Source of the DNA: Mycobacterium sp.
Lineage (GTDB): Bacteria; Actinomycetota; Actinomycetes; Mycobacteriales; Mycobacteriaceae
DNA: 7,332 nt
Assembly (NCBI GenBank): GCA_023264755.1
Contig: JAHFVB010000252.1
Location: 1-7,332, forward strand
Reading direction: 5' to 3'
The notes beneath the pieces are model-generated. The model was not told the origin of the DNA. It saw only the letters and a list, made by a program, of their open reading frames with translations, and made no database searches. Shown here one piece after another: positions 6,121 through 7,332 of this stretch. The position numbers and the translations under genes are program-made. Numbering within the stretch: the first letter of the stretch is position 1; every line of letters begins with the position of its first letter.

Positions 6121-7332
6121 CTAGAACATCGGGCCGGTGTAGTTGCCGCCCTCGATCTTGATGAGCACGAAGTCATTTGGCTCGACGCCGTTGCCCGCGC
6201 AGTCGTACGTATCGAACCCGTGGAAGCACTCACCGACACCGGTATTTCGTTGGTCGAGCAAGAGCCAAGACGGATTGATCCATTCCGACGGACGCACCTT
6301 CCATCCCACGCTGAGCCGCTGTCTGGACTTCATGTCCAGCACTGGCGAATCGTTGGAATTCCTGACGTAGAAGTCGTTGCCGAAATGCGCGAACTGGTAG
6401 GAGTCGAGGGTGTCGAGGTCGGCTTGACTGAGCTCGAATTGGAGCTCTCCGGTGCTGATGTCGATCACCCGGATGAGGTTCTTGGACTCGAGCAACGCCC
6501 GCCCATCCCGGACCGTGAGGGACGGGCGGTTGTTGGCGGTGTAGACGTTGTCGAAGAGGCGCTTGGCGACGGAGCTGTAGTAGCCCCACGTACAGTCGCC
6601 AAGCCCACCGTGCTGAACGATCAGGTAGCCACTGTCGTGTGAGCCCTTGGCGTTGTCGGTGAGGAACACCCCGTTGAACACCGCATCCTGGCCGGTGGCG
6701 ACATCCCGAATGGTGACAACGTCGTTCATGATGTCCTGAAAGGCCACCGACGACTCGTCCGAGCCGAACATGCCACGCTCGTTGGTCCACTTGACCGCCG
6801 GGCCGTTCGGGTCGAAGGCGACGGTGCACACCTTGCAGCCGTAACCGACGTCGAGCACCGCGCCACCGGCGGTGGGCAGCAGCTTGGCGCCGTCACCCAT
6901 CACGGGGGCCTGCGCGGTCAGGTCGACCGGCTGCAGCGGTGCGGTGTCGTGGATGCCGGTGACGGCGCCCATCACGGTGACCGACGCCGGAGTCAACCCC
7001 GCAGCGGGAGTCTCGTACTGCCACAGGTACATCACCTTGAGGTCATCGGGCGTGCCGGTCAGCGTGCAGGTTGCGAACAGCAGCTTGGTGCCGGCCGGCA
7101 CGTCGGTCGGCGCGGTCGGCGTGACGAACTTTCCGGTGTTCAGCTCGAGCACCCTCGGCGGAGCGAATGTTGGCCCGGATTTGCACGGGGTGAAGACCGT
7201 CCCGAGGGCGCGGACCGTGCCCGCGAGCTCCGTACCCGGAATCGAGCTCACGGCCTTGGGGGCGGCCGACGCAGTTGGCTGGTGCACACTGGCGGACGGC
7301 GGGGCTGGCGACGCTCCGGTGGAGCGCTGAAC
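6121..7332 (-). CDS. Secreted or membrane-anchored propeller-like protein of unknown function (3' part, 5' end outside window)
   Basis: The frame is open to the right edge and 403 residues are visible. A GTG at 7285-7287 exists, but the codons upstream encode a continuous Ser/Thr/Pro/Ala-rich linker (STGASPAPPSASVHQPTASA, visible residues 4-23) of the sort found between a signal or membrane anchor and an exported domain, so the true start is probably further right. The folded part shows spaced propeller-like strands: RVLELNTGKFV (60-70), IRDVATGQDAVF (208-219), RVIDISTGELQF (288-299) and VLDMKSRQRL (331-340). Seven Cys are visible, including CKVC (166-169) and a pair at 369 and 378, consistent with disulfides in an oxidising compartment. 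I do not recognise the family. No enzyme motif is evident. The CKVC pair could bring a metal- or redox-site to mind, but nothing else supports that. The gene lies upstream of mmpS in the same direction, with a 150-base gap that holds a hairpin and a candidate promoter. Confidence 0.8.
   Translation of the reverse strand, partial: VQRSTGASPAPPSASVHQPTASAAPKAVSSIPGTELAGTVRALGTVFTPCKSGPTFAPPRVLELNTGKFVTPTAPTDVPAGTKLLFATCTLTGTPDDLKVMYLWQYETPAAGLTPASVTVMGAVTGIHDTAPLQPVDLTAQAPVMGDGAKLLPTAGGAVLDVGYGCKVCTVAFDPNGPAVKWTNERGMFGSDESSVAFQDIMNDVVTIRDVATGQDAVFNGVFLTDNAKGSHDSGYLIVQHGGLGDCTWGYYSSVAKRLFDNVYTANNRPSLTVRDGRALLESKNLIRVIDISTGELQFELSQADLDTLDSYQFAHFGNDFYVRNSNDSPVLDMKSRQRLSVGWKVRPSEWINPSWLLLDQRNTGVGECFHGFDTYDCAGNGVEPNDFVLIKIEGGNYTGPMF

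Noticed and set aside
7285..7287. GTG as the start of the right-edge protein
   Set aside because: The frame stays open to the window edge and encodes a continuous linker-like stretch, so the gene most likely starts outside the window.

Overview
The window looks like chromosomal DNA from a mycobacterium, probably a Mycolicibacterium-type or other environmental species. It is GC-rich, it uses GTG starts and a leaderless-type promoter, and it carries an MmpS/MmpL membrane pair, which is a mycobacterial hallmark. Species cannot be named from the sequence alone.

Layout. The left edge holds the first 145 codons of a minus-strand flavin-dependent monooxygenase of the NtaA/SnaA/DszA group (1-435). 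A short divergent spacer (436-527) separates it from a plus-strand gene (528-2342). That gene encodes a protein with five predicted membrane helices and a large extracytoplasmic PQQ-like beta-propeller domain. A 323-base gap (2343-2665) between convergent genes contains no convincing gene but has three kinds of repeat: a 41-bp tandem repeat, a perfect 28-bp palindrome built from two 10-bp palindromes, and a 25-bp tandem duplication that runs into the 3' end of the next gene.

On the minus strand, mmpS (5524-5970) and mmpL (2666-5527) overlap by four bases (ATGA) and are almost certainly one operon. The MmpL is of the coiled-coil MmpL4/MmpL5 type and keeps both Asp-Tyr proton-relay motifs. A candidate promoter with a GTACCGTAC inverted repeat over its -10 region lies upstream of mmpS. 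Further upstream on the same strand is the 3' part (6121-7332) of a second exported protein with propeller-like repeats, running off the right edge.

How the parts may work together. MmpS and MmpL together form an RND-type exporter of lipids, siderophores or drugs. It is bracketed by two different extracytoplasmic proteins with propeller-like repeats. The functional link between those proteins and the exporter is inference from position only; their substrates are unknown. No RNA gene, insertion sequence, CRISPR array or phage gene was seen. The clearest unexplained signals are the repeat-rich convergent spacer and the two flanking propeller-like proteins.
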